DNA from: JAFKKS01 sp050187875
GTDB lineage: Bacteria > Pseudomonadota > Alphaproteobacteria > Rhizobiales > Xanthobacteraceae
Length of the DNA stretch: 64,000 bases
Direction of reading: 5' to 3'
Assembly (NCBI GenBank): GCA_050187875.1
Contig: JBFWXB010000003.1
Coordinates: forward strand, 1 to 64,000
The notes beneath the pieces were generated by a model. That model was not told the DNA's origin, made no database searches, and saw only the letters and a program-made list of their open reading frames with translations. Below, in pieces: positions 57,185 through 64,000 of this stretch; position 1 is the first letter of the stretch; each line of letters begins with the position of its first letter. Both the position numbers and the translations under genes were made by a program.

Positions 57185-57313
57185 GTCATCCTGAGGTGCT
57201 CGCCGAAGGCGAGCCTCGAAGGATGGCCGCATGCGCTGGGCCGTCGTCCCCGGATCAAGTCCGGGCAGGCTCTTCGAGGCTCGGCGCAAACGCGCCTCGC
57301 ACCTCAGGATGAC
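57185..57313. repeat. Dispersed palindromic repeat, family C copy 3
   Basis: GTCATCCTGAGGTGCTCG left and GCACCTCAGGATGAC right, with inner GAGCCTCGAAGGAT and TCTTCGAGGCTCG arms. The inner part holds a second palindrome CCCCGGATCAAGTCCGGG, also present in the copy at 45082. It lies 18 bp after the cupin stop, between convergent genes. Confidence 0.85.
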
Positions 57314-57330
57314 GGATCAAGAATCGCGGC

Positions 57331-58206
57331 TTATGGTTCCAGCGCCTTTTTGATCGCCAGGAAATCGCGCCAGGAAAGCCGCTTTTCGAGCGGCGTGCGC
57401 AAGAGATAAGCGGGGTGATAGGTCGCCATCGCACGAATGTCGCGCGCGCCGGCCTGATAGGTCATCCAGCGTCCGCGCGTGCGGCGAATGCCGTCGGCGA
57501 CGCCAAGCAGCGCCGCAGTTGACGGCTTGCCGAGCGTTACAAGCACGTCGGGCGCGACGAGTTCGATTTGCCGGCGAATGAACGGCAGGCAGGTTTGCGT
57601 CTCCTGCAGCGAGGGGTCGCGGTTTCCCGGTGGCCGCCAGGGAATGATGTTGGCGATATAGACCGACGTGCGGTCGAGGCCGATCGCGGCGAGCATGCGG
57701 TTGAGCAATTGCCCCGAAGGGCCGACAAAGGGCAGCCCCTCGAGGTCCTCCTCGCGGCCGGGGGCTTCGCCAACGAACATCAGCCGCGCCTGCGGATTGC
57801 CGTCGGCGAAGACGAGGCGCTTCGCGGTGCGCTTGAGCGCGCAGCCATCGAAGGTCTCCAGGATGGTGCGCAGTTCCTCGAGCGTCCCCGCTTGCGCGGC
57901 GGCGTCGCGCGCCGCGAGTGCCGCCGCCTCGGGCGCGAGGGGAGCGGGACCGGACTGCAGCACGGCTGGCGCAGCGGCCGGCGCGCCGCGCGGGCGCAGC
58001 GTTCGCGCCGGAATTTCGGTTTCGCGGGCCGGCCCGCGATCGCCCGTTCGCGGACCGTCTTGGCGCAGCAGCGCGGGCGGCATGACCGGGTCGGCGACGC
58101 CGGCCGCGAGACGGTCCACCGGCGTCTCGCCAACCAGCGCCGTCACGCCCGCCTCGGCATAAAAGGTCAAGACGTCGCGGGCGTTGGCTGGATCGATCGG
58201 GGGCAT
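57331..58206 (-). CDS. Uracil-DNA glycosylase, family 4-like
   Basis: A 291-residue DNA repair glycosylase. The N-terminal ~115 residues are a Pro/Ala-rich extension. The UDG fold has motif 1 FVGEAPGREEDLEGLPFVG, FVGPSGQLLNRML, and motif 2-type TYHPAYLLR near the C-terminus. Classical family 4 enzymes bind a 4Fe-4S cluster with four cysteines. Here only two of the four positions hold Cys (FDGCALK and TQTCLPF). The others are Phe and, in IIPWRPPGNR, Trp. The cluster may thus be absent. It is divergent from the ETF-QO gene. Confidence 0.9.
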   Translation of the reverse strand: MPPIDPANARDVLTFYAEAGVTALVGETPVDRLAAGVADPVMPPALLRQDGPRTGDRGPARETEIPARTLRPRGAPAAAPAVLQSGPAPLAPEAAALAARDAAAQAGTLEELRTILETFDGCALKRTAKRLVFADGNPQARLMFVGEAPGREEDLEGLPFVGPSGQLLNRMLAAIGLDRTSVYIANIIPWRPPGNRDPSLQETQTCLPFIRRQIELVAPDVLVTLGKPSTAALLGVADGIRRTRGRWMTYQAGARDIRAMATYHPAYLLRTPLEKRLSWRDFLAIKKALEP

Positions 58207-58346
58207 GCCGGCATCGTAGACGGAACTCCTGGGCCGACAAAATGAGCATCCCCATGTCCGTCACTGACGGTTTTCGGAATGCCCGTTGACAAGCCCGGCG
58301 TCGTGTGGACGCCTGCCTTTGGAATACCTCTTATTTGGAGTGCCTT

Positions 58347-59999
58347 ATGCCTGAAGCCGACCTTCCTGCGCGCGAAGCGATGGAATTCGATGTCGTCGTG
58401 GTCGGCGCCGGCCCCGCGGGGCTCTCGGCCGCGATCCGGCTCAAGCAGATTGCGCCGGACCTCTCTGTCGTTGTCGTGGAGAAGGGCTCCGAAGTCGGCG
58501 CACACATCCTCTCCGGTGCGGTGATCGATCCGGTCGGCCTCGACCGCCTCCTGCCCGACTGGCGCAATGACGATGAGCTGATGAAGACGCCGGTCAAGCA
58601 TGACCGCTTTTACTGGTTTGGCCAGTCCGGGGCGTTGCGGCTGCCGAACCTCATGATGCCGCCGCTCATGAACAATCACGGCAACTTCATCGTCTCGCTC
58701 GGCGATGTCTGCCGATGGATGGCAAAGCAAGCGGAAGCGCTCGGTGTCGAAATCTATCCCGGCTTTGCGGGCGCGGAAGTCCTCTACGATGCGAATGGCG
58801 CCGTCGTTGGCATCGCCACCGGCGACATGGGCATCGGAAAGGACGGACAGCCCACGGGCGGCTTCACGCGCGGCATGGAGTTGCGGGCGAAATACACGCT
58901 GTTCGCGGAAGGCGCGCGCGGCAACCTCACCAAGACCCTGATCGCGCGCTTCGATCTCGCCAAGGATCGCGAGCCGCCGAAATTCGGCATCGGGCTCAAG
59001 GAGCTCTGGCAGGTCGCGCCGGAAAAGCATCAGCCCGGCCTCATCCAACACACGTTCGGATGGCCGCTGGACAACCGCACTGGCGGCGGCTCCTTCCTTT
59101 ATCACTGGGGCGACAACCTGGTGTCCGTCGGTTTCGTCGTCCACCTCAACTATACCAATCCCTGGCTCTCGCCCTTCGACGAGTTCCAGCGTTTCAAAAC
59201 GCATCCGCTGGTGCGCGAGACGTTCGCCGGCGGCAAGCGGCTCGCCTATGGCGCACGCGCGATCACCGAGGGCGGCTATCAGTCGGTGCCTAAGCTCGTC
59301 GTCCCCGGCGGCGCGCTGATCGGCTGCGCGGCCGGCTTCGTCAACGTGCCGCGCATCAAAGGCTCGCACAACGCGATGCTCTCAGGAATGCAGGCGGCCG
59401 AGCATGTGGCCGCAGCGCTCGCCGCCGGCCGCGCACATGACGAGCTCACGGAGTACGAGGCCAACTGGCGCAACTCCGAGATCGGCCGCGACCTGTGGAA
59501 GGTGCGCAACGTCAAGCCGCTGTGGTCGCGCTTCGGCACGGCCATCGGCGTCGCGCTCGGCGGCATCGACATGTGGCTCTCATCGCTCGGGATCGGGCTT
59601 GGCACGCTCGGGCATGGCAAGCTCGACGCGAAGACGCTCAAGCCTGCGGCCGAATCACCGCGCATCGCCTATCCGAAGCCGGACGGCGTCCTCACCTTCG
59701 ACAAGCTCTCGTCGGTGTTCATCTCCAACACCAACCACGAGGAGAACCAGCCGCCGCATCTCGTCGTGAAGGACATGGCGCTGCAGAAGTCCTCCGAGCA
59801 CGACGTCTATGGCGGTCCCTCACAGCGCTATTGTCCGGCGGGCGTCTACGAATGGGTCGACGAGGACACCAATCCGCGCTTCCAGATCAACGCCCAGAAC
59901 TGCGTCCACTGCAAAACCTGCGACATCAAAGACCCCAATTTGAACATCAATTGGGTACCGCCCGAGGGCGGTGGGGGCCCCAACTATCCGAATATGTGA
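58347..59999 (+). CDS. Electron transfer flavoprotein-ubiquinone oxidoreductase
   Basis: A 550-residue inner-membrane flavoprotein with FAD and one 4Fe-4S cluster. It hands electrons from ETF, reduced by acyl-CoA dehydrogenases, to ubiquinone. The FAD fold is DVVVVGAGPAGLSAAIRLKQ at the N-terminus, and the ubiquinone helix is in GWPLDNRTGGGSFLYHW. The cluster cysteines are RYCPAGVYEW and QNCVHCKTCDIKDP. It fits with the AidB, CoA-transferase and hydratase genes in the window. The start at 58347 has GGAG about 8 nt upstream. Confidence 0.96.
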   Translation: MPEADLPAREAMEFDVVVVGAGPAGLSAAIRLKQIAPDLSVVVVEKGSEVGAHILSGAVIDPVGLDRLLPDWRNDDELMKTPVKHDRFYWFGQSGALRLPNLMMPPLMNNHGNFIVSLGDVCRWMAKQAEALGVEIYPGFAGAEVLYDANGAVVGIATGDMGIGKDGQPTGGFTRGMELRAKYTLFAEGARGNLTKTLIARFDLAKDREPPKFGIGLKELWQVAPEKHQPGLIQHTFGWPLDNRTGGGSFLYHWGDNLVSVGFVVHLNYTNPWLSPFDEFQRFKTHPLVRETFAGGKRLAYGARAITEGGYQSVPKLVVPGGALIGCAAGFVNVPRIKGSHNAMLSGMQAAEHVAAALAAGRAHDELTEYEANWRNSEIGRDLWKVRNVKPLWSRFGTAIGVALGGIDMWLSSLGIGLGTLGHGKLDAKTLKPAAESPRIAYPKPDGVLTFDKLSSVFISNTNHEENQPPHLVVKDMALQKSSEHDVYGGPSQRYCPAGVYEWVDEDTNPRFQINAQNCVHCKTCDIKDPNLNINWVPPEGGGGPNYPNM

Positions 60000-60093
60000 T
60001 AAAGGACCCCAAGACGCGTCGCGGGCGACCGTCCGGTTTGGCTGAATCGCCTTAAAAGGGCCATCCTACGCGCCGACCGGAGAGCCGCGGCCG

Positions 60094-61875
60094 ATGCCTT
60101 CTCCATGGAGATCCTCGCACGTGACCCTTTCGATGCTGCTCCGGACCACGGCGGGCGCCCTGTTGGCCGCCGTTGCCGCGTTCCCCACCGCTTTGGCGGC
60201 GCAAGTTCCCACCCAGCAAGAGCTCTCGCGCGTGTCGCCATCCGGCAGCTATCTTGCCGCGCGCCACGCCGGCCTGCAGCGCGATGCCGCGTCGGCCGCC
60301 GCCTATTATCGGGCGGCGCTGCGGGCCGATCCGCGCAACGGCGAGTTGCTGGAGCGGACGTTCCTCTCCTTCCTCGCCGATGGCGAGGTTGACGAGGCAG
60401 CGAAGCTTGCCGAGCGCATCGTGCAGATCGATCGCGCACACCGCATCGCGCGCCTGACGCTCGGCGTCAAAAACCTCAAGCAGAAGCACTATCAAAGCGC
60501 GCGGCAGAATTTTGCCCTCTCGGTGCGCGGGCCGATCGCCGACCTCACAGCGACGCTGCTCACCGGCTGGGCCAATTATGGCGCGGGCGATGCACGCGCG
60601 GCCGTCGATGGCATCGACAAGCTCGCGGGGCCCGACTGGTACGCGATCTTCAAGGATCTGCATGCGGGCGAGATCCTCGACCTGTCCGGAAACAAGAAGG
60701 AAGCCGGCAAGCGTCTGGAGCGCGCTTATAAGGGCGATTCGAATGCGCTGCGCGCCGTCGAAGCCTATGGCAGCTGGCTCTCGCGCAACGGCAGCAAAGA
60801 CAACGCGCTGAAGGTCTTCCAGGATTTCGACAAGGCGCTCCCGCGCCATCCGCTCATCCTGCGGGAAATGGAGCATGTCAAAGCCGGCAAGAAGCTGCCG
60901 CCGCTCATCGATTCGGCGCAGGCCGGCGCCTCCGAGGTCCTTTATGGACTCGGCGCTTCGCTCGGCCGGCAGGGCGGCGAGGACCTTGGCCTCGTCTATC
61001 TGCAGCTTGCGCTTTATCTGCAGCCGAAGCAGAGCCTCGCGCTCCTTTCGCTCGCCGATCTCTATGAGAACCTCAAGAAGCCGGAACTCGCCATCCGCAC
61101 CTATGAGAAGGTGCCGGAGGATTCGCCGCTACGGCGCAACGCCGACATCCAGCTCGGCATCAATTACGACGCCGTCGACCGCACCGACGACGCCAAGAAG
61201 CAGCTGCTGGGCCTGATCTCGGGACATCCGGACGATCTCGAAGCCATCATGGCGCTCGGCAACATCCAGCGCGCACGCAAGCAGTTCACGGAATGCGCCG
61301 ACACCTACTCGAAGGGCATCGACCACATCGCCAATCCGTCGAAGCCGAACTGGCTGATCTTTTACTTCCGTGGCATCTGCTACGAGCGCTCGAAGCAGTG
61401 GCCGAAGGCGGAAGCTGACCTCAAGAAGGCGCTCGAGCTCTATCCCGATCAGCCGCATGTCCTGAACTATCTCGGTTATTCCTGGGTCGATCAGGGCAAG
61501 AACCTCGATGAGGGCATGAGCATGATCCGCAAGGCGGTCGATGCGCGGCCCGATGACGGCTACATCGTCGACTCGCTCGGCTGGGCCTATTACCGCATCG
61601 GCAAGCTCGACGACGCCGTGAAGAATCTCGAGCGCGCGGTCGAGCTGAAGCCGGAAGACCCGACCATCAACGATCATCTCGGTGATGCTTACTGGAAGGT
61701 CGGCCGCACGCTCGAAGCGCGTTTCCAGTGGGCGCATGCGCGCGACCTCAAGCCGGAGCCCGACGACCTCGCGAAGATCGAGCAGAAGATCAAGACCGGG
61801 CTCATCGACGGCACGCCGCCCTCCTCCGCGGCGGAAGTCGACAAGGCGCAAAAGCAGCCGGGCAACGGCGGGTGA
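60094..61875 (+). CDS. Exported TPR-repeat protein
   Basis: A 593-residue protein made mostly of tetratricopeptide repeats. The N-terminus contains a signal-like segment (SMLLRTTAGALLAAVAAFPTALAAQ, about 13-36), so it is probably periplasmic or a lipid-free secreted scaffold. TPR units are visible at SGSYLAARHAGLQRDAASAA, at HYQSARQNFALSVRG and in the C-terminal third at DSLGWAYYRIGKLDDAVKNLER, also at INDHLGDAYWKVGR. It likely mediates protein contacts. A related protein in other rhizobia is found near ispE, as here (ispE begins about 24 bp later). Confidence 0.88.
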   Translation: MPSPWRSSHVTLSMLLRTTAGALLAAVAAFPTALAAQVPTQQELSRVSPSGSYLAARHAGLQRDAASAAAYYRAALRADPRNGELLERTFLSFLADGEVDEAAKLAERIVQIDRAHRIARLTLGVKNLKQKHYQSARQNFALSVRGPIADLTATLLTGWANYGAGDARAAVDGIDKLAGPDWYAIFKDLHAGEILDLSGNKKEAGKRLERAYKGDSNALRAVEAYGSWLSRNGSKDNALKVFQDFDKALPRHPLILREMEHVKAGKKLPPLIDSAQAGASEVLYGLGASLGRQGGEDLGLVYLQLALYLQPKQSLALLSLADLYENLKKPELAIRTYEKVPEDSPLRRNADIQLGINYDAVDRTDDAKKQLLGLISGHPDDLEAIMALGNIQRARKQFTECADTYSKGIDHIANPSKPNWLIFYFRGICYERSKQWPKAEADLKKALELYPDQPHVLNYLGYSWVDQGKNLDEGMSMIRKAVDARPDDGYIVDSLGWAYYRIGKLDDAVKNLERAVELKPEDPTINDHLGDAYWKVGRTLEARFQWAHARDLKPEPDDLAKIEQKIKTGLIDGTPPSSAAEVDKAQKQPGNGG

Positions 61876-61898
61876 ACGACGCCACGGCGGGACGCATC

Positions 61899-62771
61899 AT
61901 GGCGTCCTCTGCGCCGCTCGTCGAATTCGCTCCGGCCAAGATCAATCTGACACTGCGCGTCATCGGCCGGCGCGGCGACGGCTATCATGAGCTCGAAAGC
62001 CTGGTGGCCTTCGCCGACACCGGCGATCGCCTGACGCTGGATGTCTCGGAGCACCTCGCGCTTTCGGTGCGGGGACCGACCGCGCAAGCGAGCGGCGACA
62101 TCGACGACAACCTCGTGCTCAAAGCCGCCCGCGCCTTCGTCGCGCGGTTCGACGGCGCGCGGGCCGGACATTTCATCTTGAACAAGACGCTTCCGGTCGC
62201 AGCAGGCATCGGCGGCGGATCGTCCGACGCCGCCGCGGCGCTGCGGCTCTTGGCGCGCCTGAACGGCGTCGCGTCAGATGATGCGCGGCTTTTCGCTATC
62301 GCCGCCTCCCTCGGCGCCGACGTTCCGGTTTGCCTTGTTCCGCGGGCACGCCTCATGCGCGGCATCGGTGAACGGCTCTCCGCGCCGATCGCCGGCGCTG
62401 CGCTACCCGCCATTCTCGTCAACCCGCGTCTCGCGGTTCCGACCAAGGACGTCTTCGCTCGCCTTGCCGAGATGCGGCAGGGGACGCCTGCAGCGACGCC
62501 GGCCGAAATCGAGGCGTCGTCCGTCGAGGCGATGATCGCCGACGGCGTGAACGATCTCGAAGCGCCCGCCGTTTCCCTGCAGCCGATCATCGCCGATGTG
62601 CTCGGAGCACTGCGCGCGCTTCCCGGCTGCAGGCTCGCGCGCATGTCAGGCTCAGGCGCGACCTGTTTCGCGCTTTTTCCAAGTTTGCGCGCAGCGCAAA
62701 GCGCCGCGAAGACCTTGCGCACGCAGCACCCGGGCTGGTGGGTGCGCGACTGTATGCTCAACCGCAGTTAA
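61899..62771 (+). CDS. ispE: 4-diphosphocytidyl-2-C-methyl-D-erythritol kinase
   Basis: A 290-residue GHMP kinase for step 4 of the MEP isoprenoid pathway. The conserved parts are EFAPAKINLTLRVIGRRGDG (Lys for substrate), the ATP loop PVAAGIGGGSSDAAAALRLL and RMSGSGATCFALF. The start at 61899 is preferred. A GTG at 61872 that overlaps the preceding stop (GTGA) would add nine residues and suggest coupling to the TPR gene. ispG is elsewhere in the window at 22147. Confidence 0.95.
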   Translation: MASSAPLVEFAPAKINLTLRVIGRRGDGYHELESLVAFADTGDRLTLDVSEHLALSVRGPTAQASGDIDDNLVLKAARAFVARFDGARAGHFILNKTLPVAAGIGGGSSDAAAALRLLARLNGVASDDARLFAIAASLGADVPVCLVPRARLMRGIGERLSAPIAGAALPAILVNPRLAVPTKDVFARLAEMRQGTPAATPAEIEASSVEAMIADGVNDLEAPAVSLQPIIADVLGALRALPGCRLARMSGSGATCFALFPSLRAAQSAAKTLRTQHPGWWVRDCMLNRS

Positions 62772-62780
62772 GCCGTATGC

Positions 62781-62865
62781 GTCATGCGCGGGCTTGACCC
62801 GCGCATCCATCTTTCTTGGCAAGAAATTTTAATTGATGGATTGCCGGTTCAAGCCCGGCAATGAC
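62781..62865. repeat. Dispersed palindromic repeat, family D
   Basis: GTCATGCGCGGGCTTGACC left and CAAGCCCGGCAATGAC right, with a central CCATC / GATGG pair and an AT-rich loop. Only one copy is in the window, but its GTCAT...ATGAC ends are the same as in families A and C. It separates ispE from the convergent panB. Confidence 0.75.
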
Positions 62866-62877
62866 GATATCGGGCAG

Positions 62878-63699
62878 TCAGCCCTTCTTGATCTCGTAGA
62901 CATGCGCCGCGGCCGGAAAGCTGCGGTCGCGCACGTCTGCGGCATAGGCAGCGATAGCCGCTTCCGCCGCAGCGCCAAGCTCGGCATAGCGCTTGACGAA
63001 TTTGGGCACGCGCGGCGTGAAGCCGAGCATGTCGTCGACGACGAGAATCTGCCCGTCGCAAGCAGCGCTCGCGCCGATGCCGATCGTCGGAACGGCGATC
63101 TCGCGCGTGATGCGTGCCGCCAGCGGCTCCGCCATCGCTTCGAGCACCACCGCGAAAGCGCCCGCTTCCGCAACGGCGCGCGCATCGCCCGCGATCAGCT
63201 CCTCCTCCTCGACGTTGCGACCGCGCGCGCGGAAGGTGCCCAGCACATTGATCGCCTGCGGCGTGAGGCCGACATGCGCCAGTACGGGAATGCCGCGCGC
63301 GACGAGGAACGCGATGGTCTCGGCCGTATGCGCGCCGCCCTCGACCTTGACGGCGCCGCAGCCTGTTTCCTGGACGACGCGCGCCGCGCTCTCGAAGGCG
63401 CGTTCGCGCGAGGCTTCATAGCTGCCGAACGGCAAATCGACCACGACAAGCGCGTGCTTCGCGGCCCGCATCACCGCCTTGCCGTGCAGGATCATCATGT
63501 CGAGCGTAACCGGCACAGTGCTTTCGAACCCATGCTTCACCATGCCGACGGAATCGCCGACCAGGATCAGATCACAATGCGGGTCCGCAAGCGCTGCGGT
63601 GGGAGCGTCATAAGAAGTGAGCGCGACGATCGGCGTCGCGCCCTTGCGTGCGCGAATATCGGGGGCGGTCACCCGTTTGATGGGAGCTTGCGATGACAT
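62878..63699 (-). CDS. panB: 3-methyl-2-oxobutanoate hydroxymethyltransferase
   Basis: A 273-residue TIM-barrel enzyme that makes ketopantoate in pantothenate/CoA synthesis, using methylene-tetrahydrofolate. Typical regions are VALTSYDAPTAALADPHCDL, ILVGDSVGMVKHG, GAVKVEGG, PVLAHVGLTPQ and IGIGASAACDGQILVVDDML. The catalytic Glu is in AVVLEAMAEPLA. The length and start are as in other alphaproteobacterial PanB. It is convergent with ispE and follows the polyprenyl synthetase gene on the same strand. No panC is in the window. Confidence 0.97.
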   Translation of the reverse strand: MSSQAPIKRVTAPDIRARKGATPIVALTSYDAPTAALADPHCDLILVGDSVGMVKHGFESTVPVTLDMMILHGKAVMRAAKHALVVVDLPFGSYEASRERAFESAARVVQETGCGAVKVEGGAHTAETIAFLVARGIPVLAHVGLTPQAINVLGTFRARGRNVEEEELIAGDARAVAEAGAFAVVLEAMAEPLAARITREIAVPTIGIGASAACDGQILVVDDMLGFTPRVPKFVKRYAELGAAAEAAIAAYAADVRDRSFPAAAHVYEIKKG

Positions 63700-63777
63700 T
63701 AGCGCTGTTTGGGAAAGTGGACCGAAAACCTCAACCTGGCGCGCCGCGGCAGAACGCCGCGCAGCGCCGCGGGGACA

Positions 63778-64000
63778 TCAGTGCGCCCGGCCGATGCAGA
63801 ATTCGACGGTGTCGATCAATGCCATCTTGATCGGCGAATCGGGAAAGAGCGCCAGCGCGTCCTTCGCGATCGCGCCGTAGTGACGGGCGCGCTTGATCGT
63901 GTCCTCGAGCGTGCGGTGGCGCGTCATCAGGGTCACCGCCTGTTCGAGATCGCCCTCGGTGTGATCGCCCTGCTCGAGCGTGCGCCGCCAGAACTCGCGC
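63778..64000 (-). CDS. Polyprenyl diphosphate synthase, C-terminal fragment
   Basis: Only the last 73 codons are in the window; the 5' part lies beyond 64000. The translation begins REFWRRTLEQGDHTEGDLEQ, continues with HRTLEDTIKRARHYGAIAKD and ends MALIDTVEFCIGRAH. This matches the C-terminus of long-chain trans-prenyl synthases such as octaprenyl or decaprenyl diphosphate synthase, which provide the ubiquinone side chain. The assignment rests on this short part, without the Asp-rich motifs. The ispE gene nearby would supply the pathway. Confidence 0.8.
   Translation of the reverse strand, partial: REFWRRTLEQGDHTEGDLEQAVTLMTRHRTLEDTIKRARHYGAIAKDALALFPDSPIKMALIDTVEFCIGRAH

Noticed and set aside
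9675..62865. CRISPR-like interpretation of the repeated hairpins
   Set aside because: Copies are kilobases apart between unrelated genes, differ in length and have no spacer array or cas genes.

Overview
This 64 kb window is a chromosomal segment of a high-GC alphaproteobacterium. The likely order is Hyphomicrobiales (Rhizobiales), in the broad Bradyrhizobium/Rhodopseudomonas/Xanthobacteraceae neighbourhood. That placement is inferred from gene families and layout: a GNAT gene after rplU-rpmA, an L21 with a lysine/alanine-rich tail, cupredoxin/ECF-sigma modules, two family III CoA-transferases, a cyanide-insensitive type bd oxidase, and many short palindromic intergenic repeats. Coding density is high. 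I see no rRNA, tRNA, prophage, insertion-sequence transposase or CRISPR array.

Region by region: 1-738 is the 5' part of obgE. 852-3492 is a probable operon of Tat-exported metallophosphoesterase, amicyanin-like cupredoxin, ECF sigma factor and membrane anti-sigma factor. 3545-4085 is a BrnT/BrnA toxin-antitoxin pair whose promoter appears to give a leaderless toxin mRNA. 4197-6696 holds a DMT exporter and the rplU-rpmA-GNAT unit. 6893-9652 holds a LexA-like HTH/S24 repressor divergent from pyrD and a class II glutamine amidotransferase. 9653-10109 has no gene but contains a dispersed repeat and a striking multi-branched palindrome. 10110-15725 encodes AidB, an alkylglycerone-phosphate-synthase-like FAD oxidase, an RraA-like protein and NDH-2. 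LepA, a short DUF2283 protein, an alpha/beta hydrolase and a YegP-like protein follow. 19971-21985 is a CoA-transferase/enoyl-CoA hydratase pair. 22147-24956 is a zur-exporter-ispG unit. 25083-27924 holds a secreted protein, a macrodomain hydrolase, glucokinase and a CMD protein. 28114-31308 is a marR-emrA-emrB efflux operon with a clear operator.

31342-43585 looks like a catabolic module. On the minus strand it has a two-subunit CoA-transferase, a MaoC hydratase and a CaiB-type CoA-transferase. Divergent from these is a peptide-type ABC transporter with two tandem substrate-binding proteins, followed by an M20 peptidase. Together they could import a peptide-like or N-acylated compound, hydrolyse it and degrade the acyl part as a CoA ester. 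43692-46672 is RNA and DNA maintenance: tadA, a pseudouridine synthase, rsmD and rnhB. 46747-49062 has a GT39-like membrane protein and an unknown membrane protein. 49202-51629 is cydAB of the CIO type. 51812-57166 has a VOC protein, an NCS2 purine permease, two tandem DUF4344 metallopeptidase-like proteins, a secreted poly-lysine protein, a half-size EamA protein and a cupin. 57331-64000 has a family 4-like uracil-DNA glycosylase, ETF-QO, a TPR protein, ispE, panB and the 3' end of a polyprenyl synthetase gene.

The most unusual features are non-coding. At least four sequence families of 85-130 bp palindromic repeats lie between genes and largely share GTCAT...ATGAC termini. In one case such a repeat has become part of a coding sequence, and in another it supplies a stop codon. 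The multi-branched palindrome at 9857-10044 has a perfect 19-bp outer stem and several hairpins repeating a TTGCGA loop, and no gene explains it.
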